This document shows positions 33,701-41,659 of a stretch of 64,000 nt of DNA, one piece after another. Every line of letters begins with the position of its first letter. Position 1 is the first letter of the stretch. This DNA is from an uncultured Porphyromonadaceae bacterium (lineage in GTDB: Bacteria > Bacteroidota > Bacteroidia > Bacteroidales > UBA11471). The position numbers were made by a program, and so were the translations under genes. Under the pieces are notes generated by a model, which was given only the letters and a program-made list of their open reading frames with translations, was not told where the DNA came from and did not search any database. The stretch spans positions 22,699 through 86,698 of the forward strand of contig UQOX01000007.1 of assembly GCA_900542765.1 (NCBI GenBank), in the 5' to 3' direction.

Positions 33701-35494
33701 CCGATGGTCGCTGGGACGGTGCGTCTCGACTCGGCATTTTACAACACCAAGTGGGTGGGGAACATGGCTCTTGCCCTCGATTACCGGCAACTCTCGCCGT
33801 CGCTCATGCAGGTGGGGGCGGCACTTGCAGTCGATACGCTCGATGCCGTGGACCTGGCGCTCCGTTACGATACCGATACCTTGTCGGCCGAGCCGCTCGA
33901 TTTGACGGTACGATTCCCGTCGTTCCCCCTGTCGGTGGCCAATGCTTTCCTGCCCGACGACATGGCGAGGGTGGAGGGACGGTTGCGGGGTGATGTGTCC
34001 GTCTCGGGACGCATCGACGCACCCCGCCTTGCCGGACGGCTCGCCATCGACGAGGGACGTGCCGTGATACCGATGGTGGGGGCTTCGTTCCGTTTCTCGC
34101 CGGCGGTTGTCTCGATGGCGGGGAATAGCATACAGATTGATACCTTCTGCCTGTCGGGCCCCAACAATGAGCCGTTGAACATCTCGGGACGTGTCGATGT
34201 TTCCGACCTCTCCCGACCTTTTGTCGATGCCCGTGTCGCCGGTCACAACTTCGAAATTTTCAATCTGCCCAAGAACCGTACGTCGATGCTTTACGGTAAG
34301 GCGGCGGCCGATGTCGCCGCCTCGGTACGCGGATATACCGACGCGTTGTCGGTGCGCGGGAATCTTGTCCTGCTCAACGGGACCGAGGCGACTTATGTCT
34401 TGCAGGAAAGCAATACGCTGCCGGGCGTCAGCAATTACGGCGACATGGTGACCTTCACCACGTTTGCCGATACGGCCGACGTAGAGTCTGCGCCCGCTTT
34501 CAGACCGGTGTCGGGTATGGATATGCTGGTGAATGTCGACATAGGCAATGCGGTGTCGCTCTCGGTGGAACTTACTCCCGACGGGAACAGCCGCATCGAC
34601 TTGCAAGGGGGCGGTAGCCTCACCTATTCGATGAATGAGCTGGGCGACAGCCGTTTTACCGGCCGTTATGAACTCTCGGGCGGAACGGTCTGCTACACGC
34701 CCCCGCTTATCGGGCAGAAACTGTTTTCCATCAAGGAGGGCAGCTCGGTGGTATGGGAGGGCGACATAGCCGACCCCGTGCTCGACATCACGGCCATCGA
34801 CCGCTTGTCGGTCGATGTCGCTTCGGGCGGCTCGACCCGTACGGTACAGTTCCAGGTATCCATTGCCATCACCCAGTCGCTCGACAATCTCTCCATCGTT
34901 TTCGATGTGGCAGCGCCCGGCGACATGACCATTCAGAACGAGCTCACCTCCATGACCGCCGAACAACGGGCTTCGCAGGCGATGAGCCTGCTCATTTACA
35001 ATGCCTATACGGGTCCCAGCGCCTCACAGGGCGACCTCTTCTCGGGCAACCCGCTCAACCAGTTCCTGCAAAATGAGTTGAACAAGTGGTCGCGGAACAA
35101 CCTCAAAAACGTCAACCTCAGTTTCGGCATCAACAGCCGTGGCGAAGTCGACGGGACGACGCACACCGACTACTCCTACCAGCTCTCCAAAGACCTTTTC
35201 AACGACCGGGTGCGCATCGTGGTCGGTGGCAGCTATTCGCCCGACGATAATTCGACACAGGCATTGAAAGAGAATCTGGTCGACGACATCGCGCTCGAAT
35301 ACAAGCTCGACCGGCGCGACAACATGGTGTTGAAGATATTCCGCCACACCGGGCAGGAGACCATTCTCGAAGGCGAGGTGACCGAGACGGGAGTGGGCTT
35401 TGCTGTGCGCAAGAAACTGTCGCGGCTTGCCGACCTTTTCCGTCGCTCTTCCCGCAAACAACAATCGTCGAACCCTCCATCGCAGCAGCCATGA
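30776..35494 (+). CDS. tamB: Translocation and assembly module protein TamB
   Basis: The product is a 1572-residue inner-membrane-anchored protein that spans the periplasm as a long beta-rich groove. Members of this AsmA-like family carry lipids or help outer-membrane assembly. The N-terminus (MRRLFRYLAMTLLSVLG) is an Arg-rich start and one membrane helix. The body is repetitive beta structure with many LDL, VDS and ADT stretches. The C-terminal DUF490/TamB domain (about 1200-1540) includes GSSVVWEGDIADPVLDITA and LSKDLFNDRVRIVVGGSY. The start at 30776 fits other family members; an in-frame ATG at 30704 is an alternative. It overlaps the TamA-like lipoprotein gene by four bases, which indicates translational coupling and a shared complex. 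Confidence 0.87.
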   Translation: MRRLFRYLAMTLLSVLGLLFLVVASLYVPPVQRAVVKTACDALSDSAMSVSVSDFRLRFPLRLDLSDVCVVTGGDTLCALHALHTEVPVMPLLRGVAAVPRLSLRDVFFAYADTAGFSIAVRLDSASVTAVKVHLVETSLHARSLALSGGDVALTLGLPADPPAVDTSSTAPLSGRFVVDSIALRDIGYRMEGSYRESFLTAGAHAVEALGASVDLSRQWVDVERLLLQGGRVSMLSDTSVVVPAPAAPSAAVTEPPSAPWTVMARQVGIDDTRVVYGLKGHAPRKGFDASFIEIQDLSLLLDSVYNRGGEVAARLCSLSLTERSGLAVDRGEASFSMDSAAVRLDALRLDTRNSSLTASLAADATALAMNGEAAVSATMDMEAGLGDVELFLPTLDTLLSALPFRSLMLQVGAEGVLDDLRLTRFHAGLPGAADFSAVGEVQSLTCADSLLAQASLTARLYQLGFLPRLAGAEAAARFALPDSMTLSTNVIFRNGSDARLQLTWEALQGRADLDASCRFADTAYRVETRWHDFPIDAFLPHEGVGPLTFSLSADGRGADPFSPRMQAEAALYVDSLDYRGYRFRDFGLDVALDSGRVGAQILCVDSAARLDLQLAALLTPTEYTARLAGEIDWLDLKTARLVEDSLTFSSSVDVRAWANNKNEYAVKTRLDMVGLHLFDMDNLFDHVVVTADVLQDSLDARVDFPGMQMAFSSSQGIDSFLSGVSAFGDSVAQSLRTMQVEPSALCALLPDFQVQGRLVPEQVVEKILSESGFALDSLRFSAGNSSAAPFAFEAQVDGLALSSFAADTLTVSLRQEDDVLRYAVQMGNTLATSTLLARAGVSGYVGHNELYAALRQCDQEQVEGLLLDIDARASDSLLHLTLAPDSPTLGVPGWSLNAGNFIDYYFDGRLAADVLLQHDIQSFSLRSGAHPGADTIYLDVENLRLAPILQTLPGTPPVSALLSTALSAHFSDGRPMVAGTVRLDSAFYNTKWVGNMALALDYRQLSPSLMQVGAALAVDTLDAVDLALRYDTDTLSAEPLDLTVRFPSFPLSVANAFLPDDMARVEGRLRGDVSVSGRIDAPRLAGRLAIDEGRAVIPMVGASFRFSPAVVSMAGNSIQIDTFCLSGPNNEPLNISGRVDVSDLSRPFVDARVAGHNFEIFNLPKNRTSMLYGKAAADVAASVRGYTDALSVRGNLVLLNGTEATYVLQESNTLPGVSNYGDMVTFTTFADTADVESAPAFRPVSGMDMLVNVDIGNAVSLSVELTPDGNSRIDLQGGGSLTYSMNELGDSRFTGRYELSGGTVCYTPPLIGQKLFSIKEGSSVVWEGDIADPVLDITAIDRLSVDVASGGSTRTVQFQVSIAITQSLDNLSIVFDVAAPGDMTIQNELTSMTAEQRASQAMSLLIYNAYTGPSASQGDLFSGNPLNQFLQNELNKWSRNNLKNVNLSFGINSRGEVDGTTHTDYSYQLSKDLFNDRVRIVVGGSYSPDDNSTQALKENLVDDIALEYKLDRRDNMVLKIFRHTGQETILEGEVTETGVGFAVRKKLSRLADLFRRSSRKQQSSNPPSQQP

Positions 35495-37791
35495 AAAAAA
35501 TCCTTTTGTCGGTATTGTTGTTGCTCATCGTCGCCGGTTGCGACACGACGAGCAAGTTGGGCGATGGGGAGGTACTCTACACCGGAGTGAAGAAGATGCG
35601 CATCGAGCCCGAGGCAGAAGGGGTGAAACTCTTGCCCGATGCCGAATCGGCGGTGCGCGATGCCCTCTCGGTAAAACCCAATAACGCCCTGTATAGCCCT
35701 TATGTGCGTTGGCCGTTCCCCTTCGGCCTGTGGGTCTACAATCATGTAACCCCCCAACGGGACAAAGGCTTTAAACACTGGTTCTATGAGCGTTTTGCCA
35801 AGACGCCCGTGCTCATCTCGGCCGTGCAGCCCGACCTGCGGGTTGCCGTCGTCCCCGACATACTGGCCAATTACGGCTATTTCTCCTCGTCGGCGACCTA
35901 TCGGCTCGATTACAACAAGAAGAACCCCCGGAAAGCCCGTGTCACCTACGACGTGACTTATGGCCGGCCGTGGCATTACAAGACGGTTTCCTATCCCGAA
36001 CCGGTAACGCCGTTGACCGCCCTCATCGATTCCACACGCGCCTCCTCGCTGATTCGGGTTGGAGACATTTATCAGGCCGACGTTTTGGCCTCGGAGCGGT
36101 CGCGCATCGCCTCGGTGCTCCGCAATCGGGGGTACTACTTCTTCCGGCCCGAATATCTTTCCTATTTGGCCGATACCACGATTGCCCCTTATGAGGTCGC
36201 GTTGCGTCTGCAATTATTGAATCAGCTCCCCCCGGAGACGTTGCGGCCCTATCGGGTGGGGCATGTAACCTTCGACTTGAAGTCGGCTTCGGGGCAAGGG
36301 GCTGTCGATACGGTCGAACTCTCCAACGTGACCTTCATCTATCAGGCTCCGCTTAAAATACGGAAACGCTTTGTCGAGCGGAACATCACCCTCCGCACCG
36401 GCGACCTCTATACCCTCGACCGGCAGACCGAGTCGCTCAACAGCCTCGTGCGCATGGGCGTGTTCCGCTATGTCAACGTCGCGGTATCCCGACCCGATAC
36501 GCTCTCAGATGCACTCGACATCACCCTCGATGCTGCCATGGATACGCCCATGGAGGCATGGTTCGAGGCCAATGTCACCTCTTCGACCAACAGCTTTATC
36601 GGCCCCGGGGTCATCTTCGGTTTGGCTCACAACAACGTCTTCGGTGGGGGCGAACGGTTGTCGCTCGAACTCACGGGCTCGTATGAGTGGCAGACGGGAA
36701 AACGGCAGGCTACCGCCACCAAGTCGTCGTTGCTCAACTCCTATGAGTTCGGGCTCAAAGCCTCGTTGGTCTTTCCCCGCCTTCTGCCCTCGGCTCTCTT
36801 TTGGGATTCCCGGGTCGAGCGCCGTTACGGCGGCAAGACAACGGTGCAGCTCAGTGCCGAGTTGATGAACCGCCCGCAATATTTCCGCATGATGTCGTTG
36901 AATACCTCGTTCGCGTTCGATTTCCAGACCTCCGAGGTGAGTTCGCACACCCTGCAACTACCCAAAATCGGTTATAATTACCTGATGAACTCGACCGCCT
37001 CTTTCGACAGTACCCTGCAAGAGAATCCGGCCATTGCCCTGAGTTTCCGCAACCAGTTGATACCCACCGTGGGTTATACCTATCGATTCGACAAGAAATT
37101 GGGCCGCCATGATTGGAACCACATCTATTGGCAGACCTCGGTCTCCACGGCCGGCAATCTGTTGTCATGGGTCGTACCGGGTACCCAAGGACAGAAAAAA
37201 TTCCTCGGCATACCCTTCTCCCAGTTTGCCAAGGTCACGACCGATTTCCGGTATTACCGGCACCTGTGGGGCGATGTGGAGTTGGCCACCCGGTTCCTCG
37301 TGGGGGCGGGTTGGGCCTATGGCAATTCGTCGGTGTTGCCTTATAGCGAACAGTTCTACATCGGTGGTGCCAACAGCATAAGGGCCTTTACCATACGCAC
37401 CGTTGGCCCCGGCAGCTATGCGCCGCCGAAAGACGAGGTTGATGCCTATCTCGACCAGACGGGAAACTTCAAGCTCGAAAGCAATGTCGAGTTGCGTTTC
37501 CCCATTTTGGGAGACCTTCATGGAGCCGTTTTTCTCGATGCCGGAAATATCTGGCTGCTCAAAGCCGAGGCGAACCGTCCCGGAGGAACGCTCAACAAGA
37601 AAACCTTCTGGCGCGACATCGCCCTCGGTACCGGTGTGGGGTTGCGTTATGACATCAGTTTCCTGATACTCCGCCTCGACATGGGAATAGGCTTGCATGC
37701 CCCCTACAACAACGACAAGCCGCACTATTACAACATGGACAGTTTCGGTAAAAGCCTGGCCTTCCACCTGGCCATTGGCTATCCGTTCTAA
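35491..37791 (+). CDS. tamL: TamA-like outer-membrane lipoprotein (TamL), partner of TamB
   Basis: This 766-residue Omp85-superfamily protein has a lipoprotein signal with cysteine at residue 17 (LIVAGC), followed by DTTSKLGDGEVLYTGVKKM, much like the start of the copy at 21688-24018. POTRA domains occupy roughly 25-370. The barrel contains GGANSIRAFTIRTVGPG, the VRG-like motif of the L6 loop, and ends in FHLAIGYPF with a terminal Phe. Its ATG overlaps the tamB stop, so TamB and this protein probably form the trans-envelope Tam machine of Bacteroidetes. It is convergent with pstB. Confidence 0.87.
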   Translation: MKKILLSVLLLLIVAGCDTTSKLGDGEVLYTGVKKMRIEPEAEGVKLLPDAESAVRDALSVKPNNALYSPYVRWPFPFGLWVYNHVTPQRDKGFKHWFYERFAKTPVLISAVQPDLRVAVVPDILANYGYFSSSATYRLDYNKKNPRKARVTYDVTYGRPWHYKTVSYPEPVTPLTALIDSTRASSLIRVGDIYQADVLASERSRIASVLRNRGYYFFRPEYLSYLADTTIAPYEVALRLQLLNQLPPETLRPYRVGHVTFDLKSASGQGAVDTVELSNVTFIYQAPLKIRKRFVERNITLRTGDLYTLDRQTESLNSLVRMGVFRYVNVAVSRPDTLSDALDITLDAAMDTPMEAWFEANVTSSTNSFIGPGVIFGLAHNNVFGGGERLSLELTGSYEWQTGKRQATATKSSLLNSYEFGLKASLVFPRLLPSALFWDSRVERRYGGKTTVQLSAELMNRPQYFRMMSLNTSFAFDFQTSEVSSHTLQLPKIGYNYLMNSTASFDSTLQENPAIALSFRNQLIPTVGYTYRFDKKLGRHDWNHIYWQTSVSTAGNLLSWVVPGTQGQKKFLGIPFSQFAKVTTDFRYYRHLWGDVELATRFLVGAGWAYGNSSVLPYSEQFYIGGANSIRAFTIRTVGPGSYAPPKDEVDAYLDQTGNFKLESNVELRFPILGDLHGAVFLDAGNIWLLKAEANRPGGTLNKKTFWRDIALGTGVGLRYDISFLILRLDMGIGLHAPYNNDKPHYYNMDSFGKSLAFHLAIGYPF

Positions 37792-37824
37792 AAAAGATTT
37801 TTGCGGGGAATATTTGTTTTCAGC

Positions 37825-37863
37825 AAAAAACAGCGAGGCTTCCTTCTTGGAAGCCTCGCTGTT
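37825..37863 (-). terminator. Terminator of the pst operon
   Basis: AACAGCGAGGCTTCC (37829-37843) and GGAAGCCTCGCTGTT (37849-37863) form a perfect 15-bp stem with a 5-base loop. Six A at 37825-37830 give the T run on the minus strand, so it ends pstSCAB. Confidence 0.85.
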
Positions 37864-37881
37864 GTAACTTTGTTCTTGCAT

Positions 37882-38739
37882 TTAGCTGAAAACGCCGCTC
37901 AGATATTGTTTGGTGAGGTCGTTTTGCGGATTTTTGAACAACTCTTCGGCCGTGCCTTGTTCGATGACCTCTCCCATATACATGAACACCACATAGTCGG
38001 CAATGCGCAGGGCTTGTCGCAGGGTGTGGGTGACCATGATGATGCCGTAGCGCTCACGCAGTTTGGCAAAAAGGTCTTCGATGTGTTTGCTCGATATGGG
38101 GTCGAGTGCCGAGGTCGACTCGTCGGCCAGGATAAATTGGGGCTCCACGGCCAGTCCGCGAGCCAGGCACAACCGTTGTTGCTGGCCGATGGAAAGAGCC
38201 GATGCCGGGCTGTGCAGGCGGTCTTTCACCTCTTCCCACAGGTTGACGCCTTTGAGGTATTTCTCGACCGTGGCGTCGAGGACTTTGCGGTTGCGCACGC
38301 CGTGTATGCGGCAGCCATAGGTGATGTTGTCGTATATCGACATGGGCAGCGGCGTGGGGCGTTGCGAGAGCAGCCCTATCTTCTTCCGTATGTGGGTGAT
38401 TTCGGCCTTGCGGTCGTAGATGTCTTCGCCGCCTACCAATACGCGCCCCTCGACGCGCAGGTGCTCGGTGGTGTCGATCATGCGGTTGATGCTGCGCAGC
38501 AAGGTGGTTTTTCCGCACCCCGACGGTCCGATGATGCAGGTGATTTTCTTGTCGTGCAGGGTGAGATTGACGTCTTTGAGAATATGGTTGTTGTGGATAT
38601 AGATGTTCAGACCTTCGATTTTGATGACCGAATCTTCGTCTCGGGTTACTGCCTCTGAGAGAGAACCGGCATTGTCTTGTTGGGCAGCCTGATTTTTATG
38701 ACCGAAAATATGACTCAACATAGAACGATTTTTCTCCAT
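37882..38739 (-). CDS. pstB: Phosphate ABC transporter, ATP-binding protein
   Basis: This is the ATPase of the high-affinity phosphate importer PstSCAB. The Walker A is GPSGCGKTTLLRSINRM (about residue 72). The signature is LSIGQQQRLCLARGLA, and Walker B is FILADESTSALDP, with Ser where Pro is more usual in this family. An N-terminal extension of about 35 residues precedes the core, giving 285 residues. Its ATG overlaps the last base of the pstA stop. No phoU follows it; the operon ends at a terminator. Confidence 0.94.
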   Translation of the reverse strand: MEKNRSMLSHIFGHKNQAAQQDNAGSLSEAVTRDEDSVIKIEGLNIYIHNNHILKDVNLTLHDKKITCIIGPSGCGKTTLLRSINRMIDTTEHLRVEGRVLVGGEDIYDRKAEITHIRKKIGLLSQRPTPLPMSIYDNITYGCRIHGVRNRKVLDATVEKYLKGVNLWEEVKDRLHSPASALSIGQQQRLCLARGLAVEPQFILADESTSALDPISSKHIEDLFAKLRERYGIIMVTHTLRQALRIADYVVFMYMGEVIEQGTAEELFKNPQNDLTKQYLSGVFS

Positions 38740-39587
38740 TACTTAATTTTGTTTTTCGAGAAGCGGTGCGTAATCATGCGTCCCACGATACTCAATACAA
38801 GGACGATTAGTGTCAGCAGCAGGGCGGCTGCATAGGCACGTTCACGCACTTCGGGCAACGGACTGCTCAGCTGGAAGAAGATGGCCAGCGGCAGGGTGGC
38901 GGTCGGTTGGTCGAGCGAGGTGGGAATGCTGTCGGTAAAACCGGCGGTGAACATGACACCGGCCGCGTCGCCGATGGCGCGGCCTATCGACAGCAGGGTG
39001 GCCGTGGCGATGCCCGGTGCGATTTGGCGTATGGCCACTTTGATGGTTTCGTAGCGGGTGGCGCCCAGCGAATAGGTGGCATCGAGCAGATGCTTGGGCA
39101 ACTGGCGGGCCACTTCGTCCATCGAACGCACGAAGATGGGGATTATCAGTAGGGTGATGACGATGATTCCGCCCAGCAGCGAGGTGCGCAATCCCAGGAA
39201 TATCATGATGGTGAAGCCGAATGCACCGTACACTATCGACGGGATACCGTAGAGCACGTCAAACGACAGCCGGGTGATACTGGCCAGTTTGGAGTCGCTT
39301 TTCAGGTAGATGTTGATGAAGAAGACGATGGGTATGCTGATGAGCAGTCCGAGAATGGTCGAGGCGCCCACGATGTAGATGGAGCCCACGATGGCATTGA
39401 GTACGCCGCCTTCCTTGCCGATGTAGAAACCTCCGCCCGGCAGTTGGGTAATCATGTCCCACGACATGGCCGGCCAACCGTTGCGTATGATGGTGATGAG
39501 GATACTGCCCAGGAAGGCAAAGACGATAATGACCGAGATAATCATCAGCCCGAAGAAAATTTTCTCAACGATAAATTTTGTTTTCAT
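38739..39587 (-). CDS. pstA: Phosphate ABC transporter, permease PstA
   Basis: One of two membrane subunits that form the phosphate channel. The 282-residue protein has six hydrophobic segments, and the EAA-type coupling loop is visible in LLDATYSLGATRYETIKVAIRQIAPGI (read in two parts around Gly-Ala-Thr). YGIPSIVYGAFGF and the N-terminal MITQLPGGGFYIGKEGGVLNAIVGSI are typical of PstA. It lies 18 bp after pstC. Confidence 0.94.
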   Translation of the reverse strand: MKTKFIVEKIFFGLMIISVIIVFAFLGSILITIIRNGWPAMSWDMITQLPGGGFYIGKEGGVLNAIVGSIYIVGASTILGLLISIPIVFFINIYLKSDSKLASITRLSFDVLYGIPSIVYGAFGFTIMIFLGLRTSLLGGIIVITLLIIPIFVRSMDEVARQLPKHLLDATYSLGATRYETIKVAIRQIAPGIATATLLSIGRAIGDAAGVMFTAGFTDSIPTSLDQPTATLPLAIFFQLSSPLPEVRERAYAAALLLTLIVLVLSIVGRMITHRFSKNKIK

Positions 39588-39605
39588 AGGTCAGCGTTCC
39601 TCCGG

Positions 39606-40514
39606 TTACATCTTGTAGCTTCGTTCGATATTGCGCAATATCCATCGCGATATGATATTGAATATCAAAATGATAAAGAATAATATGAATGCGGCGAACA
39701 TCAGGGCCGACTCATAAAGCGGCAACGACAGCATCTCTCCGTAGTTGTTGGCGATGAGAGCCGGCAGCGGGTAGCAGGGGTCGAAGAGCGACCGGGGTAT
39801 GGCGGCGTAGTTGCCGCACACCATCAGCACGGCGATGGTCTCGCCGAAGGCTTTCGATATGGACAACACCACGGCGGCGACGATTCCCGGCATGGCCTTG
39901 CGCAGAATCACCTTCGAGCAGGTCTGCCATTTGGTTGCACCCAGTGAGGCCGATGCCTCGCGGTAGTCTTGCGGCACGATGGTAAATATCTCGATGAGCA
40001 GGCTCACCAGTATGGGGAGTATCATGATGCCCAATACGATACCGCTGGCCAGTACGGTATAACCGCTGGTGTAGTCGACAAAGTGAGGTCCCAGCTTGTC
40101 AGCAATCCAAGGTACGATGATGAGGGTGCCCCATACGCCATAGACGACCGAAGGAATCCCGGCCAAGATGTCGAAGATGGGAAATACGACCCGTTTCACC
40201 CACGAGTTGGCATACTCGGTGAGGAATATGGCCGAGAGCAGCGAGATGGGGAGTGCAATGGCGATGGAGAGGGCTGTTACGAAAAGGGTACCCACGATAA
40301 ACGGCAAGAAGCCGAATTCTCCGCTGAGTGGCTTCCATGACGAACCCGAGAGCAAATCCCACAAGGAGTGCTCCGACAAGATGAGGCGGCTTTTGAAGAA
40401 AAGCCCGATGCCTATGGCGATGAGCAGGAAGAGTGATAATCCCGTGAGGGCGAGCATGACCCAGCGGGCTGCCTTGTCCTTGAATATGCGTCGTTGTAAC
40501 AGCGATAAATCCAT
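39606..40514 (-). CDS. pstC: Phosphate ABC transporter, permease PstC
   Basis: The partner membrane subunit of PstA, 302 residues with six hydrophobic segments. Family stretches include SLLSAIFLTEYANSW, FDILAGIPSVVYGVWG and the coupling loop EASASLGATKWQTCSKVILRKAMPG (read around Gly-Ala-Thr). ISKAFGETIAVLMVCGN completes the typical pattern. It begins nine bases after pstS. Substrate specificity is set by the operon context. Confidence 0.94.
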   Translation of the reverse strand: MDLSLLQRRIFKDKAARWVMLALTGLSLFLLIAIGIGLFFKSRLILSEHSLWDLLSGSSWKPLSGEFGFLPFIVGTLFVTALSIAIALPISLLSAIFLTEYANSWVKRVVFPIFDILAGIPSVVYGVWGTLIIVPWIADKLGPHFVDYTSGYTVLASGIVLGIMILPILVSLLIEIFTIVPQDYREASASLGATKWQTCSKVILRKAMPGIVAAVVLSISKAFGETIAVLMVCGNYAAIPRSLFDPCYPLPALIANNYGEMLSLPLYESALMFAAFILFFIILIFNIISRWILRNIERSYKM

Positions 40515-40523
40515 CGTCGGCGA

Positions 40524-41501
40524 TTAGAGATTGAGTTTTTGAAGACTCTTGTTTATTGTTGTCTCGGGCAACGGAATATATCCTGTTTCGATGGCATATT
40601 TTTGCCCTTCGGTGAGGGCGTATTTGATAAATTCTACCACAGCGGGTTTGTCGGGTACGCCGTTACTTACCAAATAAAGGTCGCGAGCGGGAGGGGAGGG
40701 GTAACGACCATCGCCGATGGCGGCAATAAGGTCGGCGCTGTTTTCGTAGAATTTCTCGTTTTCGTCGATTTGGCCGTTCTCATTTACGTCGATGGGAATG
40801 ACGGCCAGTCCTTCATAGGGTTGGTGCGTGCGCATGTCGTAGGCGTATGCGATGTTGTTGTAGCCGATGCCTACACGGTCTTTCTGTACGGCGGCCGATA
40901 CGCCCGGGTCACCATATACGGCCGTACCTTGCAGTTGTTCTTGCCGTTTGCCAAACCACACGGCCCATGTCTCGGCTGCCCCACAGGCATCGGAACGGGT
41001 GTAAACGTGTACCGGTACGGTACTCGTTGTTCCCAAAAAATCGCCGTAGGTGTTATATTGGTTGTCCCACAAGGCTTCTGCGCTGGCTTTGGTCAGCCCT
41101 TTGGCGCATATTTCGGTGAAATGGGGGTTGTTTACATTGATGGTTGCCACGACAGCATCTTTCACGACGGCAAAACCAAGGGCTCCTTTTTCGGTTTCCA
41201 CGTCATAGATTTCGCGGGAGACCATGCCCAAGTCGACTACTTGTGCCAAGGCGTCGGTCATGCCTTTGCCGGCTCCGCCGCCCGATATGTCGATGCGCAC
41301 GTTGGGGTGCAGTTGCTTGAACTCGTCGGCCCATCTTACAACCATGGGATAGAGGGCAAAGGCTCCTGAGAGAGAGATTTCTCCGGTCAGCGTGTCGTTT
41401 GCAGCAGCGGGATTGACCGCCTCTCTTTGCCCAGCCGATGGCTTGCAGCCCGTTGTCAGTACGAGGGCGAATATGCAGGCTAAGGTGATAAGTTTTTTCA
41501 T
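40524..41501 (-). CDS. pstS: Phosphate-binding lipoprotein PstS
   Basis: This is the periplasmic, lipid-anchored phosphate-binding protein that feeds PstCA. The start at MKKLITLACIF gives a lipoprotein signal with Cys at residue 19 (LTTGC). Phosphate-binding stretches are LSGAFALYPMVVRWADEF, ISGGGAGKGMTDALAQ and YTRSDACGAAETW. The upstream in-frame extension to 41582 lacks features and approaches the promoter, so it is dropped. It is the first gene of pstSCAB and probably induced by phosphate limitation. Confidence 0.93.
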   Translation of the reverse strand: MKKLITLACIFALVLTTGCKPSAGQREAVNPAAANDTLTGEISLSGAFALYPMVVRWADEFKQLHPNVRIDISGGGAGKGMTDALAQVVDLGMVSREIYDVETEKGALGFAVVKDAVVATINVNNPHFTEICAKGLTKASAEALWDNQYNTYGDFLGTTSTVPVHVYTRSDACGAAETWAVWFGKRQEQLQGTAVYGDPGVSAAVQKDRVGIGYNNIAYAYDMRTHQPYEGLAVIPIDVNENGQIDENEKFYENSADLIAAIGDGRYPSPPARDLYLVSNGVPDKPAVVEFIKYALTEGQKYAIETGYIPLPETTINKSLQKLNL

Positions 41502-41579
41502 AATCCACTGTTTTTTATGGGCATTTCTTGCATCTGTGCATGCAAGTTTGTCATGCCGCCTTCTTGACGTAAAGGTTTG

Positions 41580-41587
41580 CAAATCTA
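41580..41587 (-). promoter_or_regulatory. -7 box of the pst operon
   Basis: CAAATCTA on + is TAGATTTG on the minus strand, 78 bp before the pstS ATG. No clear -33 is seen, as expected for a promoter that needs an activator; a Pho-type site cannot be identified by eye. Confidence 0.5.
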
Positions 41588-41659
41588 CGAATAAATGTCG
41601 AAATAAGATTTCGTTTTACCCTTTTTTACATAAATGGGTCTTTCGTGGTCGGTTTTCGA

